DNA of 64,000 bases from Sphingobium sp. (GTDB lineage: Bacteria; Pseudomonadota; Alphaproteobacteria; Sphingomonadales; Sphingomonadaceae): the NCBI GenBank assembly GCA_035196065.1, contig CP136575.1:339001-403000 (forward strand), written 5' to 3'. Numbering within the stretch: the first letter of the stretch is position 1; each line of letters opens with the position of its first letter. Under the pieces are notes generated by a model. That model was not told where the DNA came from. It searched no databases and worked only from the letters and a program-made list of their open reading frames with translations. A program made the translations under genes and the position numbers. Below, in pieces: positions 62,191 through 64,000 of the stretch.

Positions 62191-62216
62191 AGCGCGAGAG
62201 AGGCGAATCTCGCGCT
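62191..62216. terminator. Hairpin after the recombinase gene
   Basis: AGCGCGAGA-gaggcgaa-TCTCGCGCT is a 9-bp perfect stem 9 nt after the stop. It lacks a U-run. Nested inverted repeats (ATCTCCAA/TTGGAGAT and CTGGAGAC/GTCTCCAG) follow at 62220-62394. These could be recombinase binding sites. Confidence 0.45.
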
Positions 62217-62219
62217 AAC

Positions 62220-62394
62220 ATCTCCAATTTATCGATGTCAAAAAGCAGCCGAAAAACCGCCACTGGAGACTGGTGCCATTCTGGATGCGCCAAGGCGGCA
62301 AATAGAAGCTGTCTCCAGCGCAACATCCAACGCGTCAAAACCGCCAAAAACTGCGCCCTTTCGGGCCCAGTTTGCGGCGTTTATCGTTGGAGAT
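62220..62394. repeat. Nested inverted repeats between recombinase and tRNA-Thr
   Basis: ATCTCCAA at 62220-62227 pairs with TTGGAGAT at 62387-62394, and CTGGAGAC at 62263-62270 pairs with GTCTCCAG at 62311-62318. All contain GGAGA/TCTCC. The 170-nt block has no gene. Confidence 0.4.
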
Positions 62395-62414
62395 CAGCCG
62401 GATAAAGGACTGTA

Positions 62415-62490
62415 TGGTGCCGCTTACGTGACTCGAACACGTGACCCCATCATTACGAATGATGTGCTCTACCGACTGAGCTAAAGCGGC
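62415..62490 (-). tRNA. tRNA-Thr (anticodon CGT)
   Basis: This is a 76-nt tRNA on the minus strand with encoded CCA. The acceptor GCCGCTT pairs with AAGCGGC, the anticodon loop TTCGTAA is flanked by CATCA/TGATG, and the T arm CGTGT TTCGAGT ... is complete. It reads away from the crotonase gene towards the recombinase module. Confidence 0.93.
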
Positions 62491-62552
62491 GTTGGCGGGC
62501 GCTTACCAAGGTGCGGGGCGCAAGACAAGCCCCGCGCGGTTCGCCCTTGCCT

Positions 62553-63326
62553 TTATTTCCCTGTCCAGTTGCCAGGCCTTTTTTCGACAAAGGCGGCCAT
62601 GCCTTCCTTCTGGTCGGCGCTACCGAACAGGCCGTGGAACAGCCGCCGTTCGAAAACAACGCCTTGCTGCAACGTCGTTTCATAAGCGGCGCTGACCATT
62701 TCCTTGACGGCAATTGCGGCGAGCGGAGCCATGCCCGCGATCGTCTCTGCCATCTTCAACGCCTCTGCCTGCAGATCGGCGAGCGGCACAACCTTGGCGA
62801 CGAGGCCGGAGCGTTCGGCCTCTGCCGCATCCATGTTGCGACCTGTAAGGCACATTTCCATCGCCTTTGCCTTGCCGATCGCGCGCGTCAACCGCTGCGA
62901 TCCGCCCATGCCCGGCGTCACCGCCAGCTTGATTTCAGGCTGACCGAATTTCGCATTGTCCGCAGCGATGATGATGTCGGCCATCATCGCAAGTTCGCAG
63001 CCACCGCCCAAGGCGTATCCCGCCACCGCGGCAATCATCGGCTTACGCGTGGCAGTGACGCGGTCATAGCCTGCGAAGAAATTGCCGCCATACATGTCGG
63101 CAAAGCTACGCGACGCCATTTCCTTGATATCCGCACCCGCAGCAAAGGCCTTTTCGCTGCCGGTCAGCACGGCGCAACGTTGGCTTTCATCGGCATCAAA
63201 GGCGGCAAAGGCAGCAATCAGGTCGGTGAGCACCTGGCTGTTGAGAGCGTTCAGCGCTTGCGGCCGGTTCAATGTGATCAGCGTCACGGCACCGCGCGTT
63301 TCCACAAGCAGCGTTTCATAAGTCAT
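62553..63326 (-). CDS. Enoyl-CoA hydratase (crotonase family)
   Basis: This cytoplasmic hydratase of 257 residues converts enoyl-CoA to 3-hydroxyacyl-CoA in fatty-acid or branched-chain amino-acid breakdown. It has [17 protein letters not shown], the oxyanion segment [12 protein letters not shown] (about 58-69), [20 protein letters not shown] (about 100-119) with Glu in [20 protein letters not shown] (Glu at about 129 and 138), as in mitochondrial-type ECHS1. It overlaps the upstream hydrolase by ATGA (start 63326), so it follows a 3-hydroxyisobutyryl-CoA hydrolase-like gene; together they suit valine degradation. Confidence 0.93.
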   Translation of the reverse strand: MTYETLLVETRGAVTLITLNRPQALNALNSQVLTDLIAAFAAFDADESQRCAVLTGSEKAFAAGADIKEMASRSFADMYGGNFFAGYDRVTATRKPMIAAVAGYALGGGCELAMMADIIIAADNAKFGQPEIKLAVTPGMGGSQRLTRAIGKAKAMEMCLTGRNMDAAEAERSGLVAKVVPLADLQAEALKMAETIAGMAPLAAIAVKEMVSAAYETTLQQGVVFERRLFHGLFGSADQKEGMAAFVEKRPGNWTGK

Positions 63327-64000
63327 AGCGGTTTCCATTCTTCATCGGTGGGAAGCGGCGCAAAGATCTCGTCGATCAAGGCTACGCTCACGGCTTCGGC
63401 GCTGGCCGGATCCCATTTGGGCTGATTGTCCTTGTCGACGATCACCGCGCGCACGCCTTCAGCAAAATCGGGGCGGATAAGCACACGGGAAGCGATGCGA
63501 TATTCCATCGCCATATTGTCGGCAAAATCCGAAAGCGCGGCGCTCTCATGCAGTTGGCGAAGCGCAACTTTGCAGGTCTGCGGGCTTTTGGTTCGCAACG
63601 TGGCGAGTTCCTTCACAGCCCAAGCGCTATCATCGCCGTCAAGGCTGGCGAGGATATCCTCATAGCGGTCAGACGCGAAATGGCGGTTGATATCAAAGAT
63701 ATTGCCAAGAATGCGTGCATCGGGCGCTGTGTCGGCAAGCGTCCCCAATATGCCGTCAATCCGTTCCACATCCTCAGTCGCGATGCGCGCCTTAGCCTCG
63801 GCCAGCGCTTCGGAAGCGAGATAATGGGTCGCCAGGCCAAGCGCGAGGCATTCCGCACCGTCGATCCGTGCACCAGTCAGCGCAAGGAATTGACCCACAC
63901 GCCCTTCAAGCCGCGAAAGGTACCAGCCGCCGCCAACATCAGGAAACAGGCCGATTCCGGTTTCGGGCATGGCGAAACGGGTGTTCGATGTCGCCACGCG
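63323..64000 (-). CDS. 3-hydroxyisobutyryl-CoA hydrolase-like protein (cut by window edge)
   Basis: This is the C-terminal 225 residues of a crotonase-fold enzyme of the HIBCH type. It has [23 protein letters not shown], the characteristic sequence in this branch, then [19 protein letters not shown] and a long C-terminal region ([35 protein letters not shown]). HIBCH proteins hydrolyse 3-hydroxyisobutyryl-CoA in valine catabolism. The N terminus lies beyond position 64000. The pair with the enoyl-CoA hydratase downstream supports the pathway. Confidence 0.9.
   Translation of the reverse strand, partial: RVATSNTRFAMPETGIGLFPDVGGGWYLSRLEGRVGQFLALTGARIDGAECLALGLATHYLASEALAEAKARIATEDVERIDGILGTLADTAPDARILGNIFDINRHFASDRYEDILASLDGDDSAWAVKELATLRTKSPQTCKVALRQLHESAALSDFADNMAMEYRIASRVLIRPDFAEGVRAVIVDKDNQPKWDPASAEAVSVALIDEIFAPLPTDEEWKPL

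Noticed and set aside
1-64000. CRISPR arrays, rRNA genes, prophage structural genes
   Set aside because: No regularly spaced repeats, rRNA-like sequence or capsid/tail motifs were seen while reading.

Overview
The window reads as chromosomal DNA of an alphaproteobacterium, most likely a sphingomonad (Sphingopyxis/Novosphingobium-like). The reasons are the housekeeping gene types (a DUF1489 protein, an Aba4-type membrane protein, alphaproteobacterial FabI and GltBD), the many ATGA-coupled genes, and a maltose/starch locus built like the Caulobacter mal locus. All family names come from reading motifs; no search was run.

Layout. 1-11401 is ordinary chromosome: the 3' end of galK, then a leftward run dnaJ-like / yihY / fabI / small membrane gene / aroC, an aba4-like gene, pdxH - cation efflux - phzF-like, an EF-hand protein, a cyclophilin, mgtE, DUF1489 and a CPBP protease. 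11483-12146 is a flagellin remnant that keeps its terminator. A tRNA-Met (12286-12362) follows and is the integration site of a 13.9 kb integrative and mobilizable element (12348-26232). This element has a 16-bp att repeat at each end, a tyrosine integrase and two small HTH genes at the right end, a MOBQ/Ti-type TraA relaxase with traC/traD, and a recognisable oriT between them. Its cargo is a MarR-controlled operon (hydrolase, thioesterase and a three-part EmrAB-type efflux pump). A phosphoribosyltransferase gene lies beside a truncated neighbour, and the cargo appears to have cut that neighbour.

26475-34000 is accessory and partly AT-rich: a DUF985 cupin protein, a decayed tandem-repeat gene, a secreted RGADD-repeat protein, a beta-barrel protein, a small wHTH regulator, and a divergent pair of an alkylsulfatase and a GMC alcohol oxidoreductase. 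Then come gltB-gltD (34128-40222), an IS3/IS6 scar (40850-41619), and a coherent alpha-glucan utilisation locus (41632-58340). There a TonB receptor imports oligosaccharides, two GH13 enzymes and a GH97 enzyme cut them to glucose, inner-membrane MFS carriers take up the sugars, and a LacI-type repressor probably controls both directions. The same operon holds two tryptophan-halogenase-like flavoproteins and an esterase.

The right end has a complete IS6-family element, a DUF3489-DUF2924-serine recombinase module next to tRNA-Thr(CGT), and a valine/acyl-CoA pair (3-hydroxyisobutyryl-CoA hydrolase and enoyl-CoA hydratase) running off the window. No CRISPR array or rRNA was seen.
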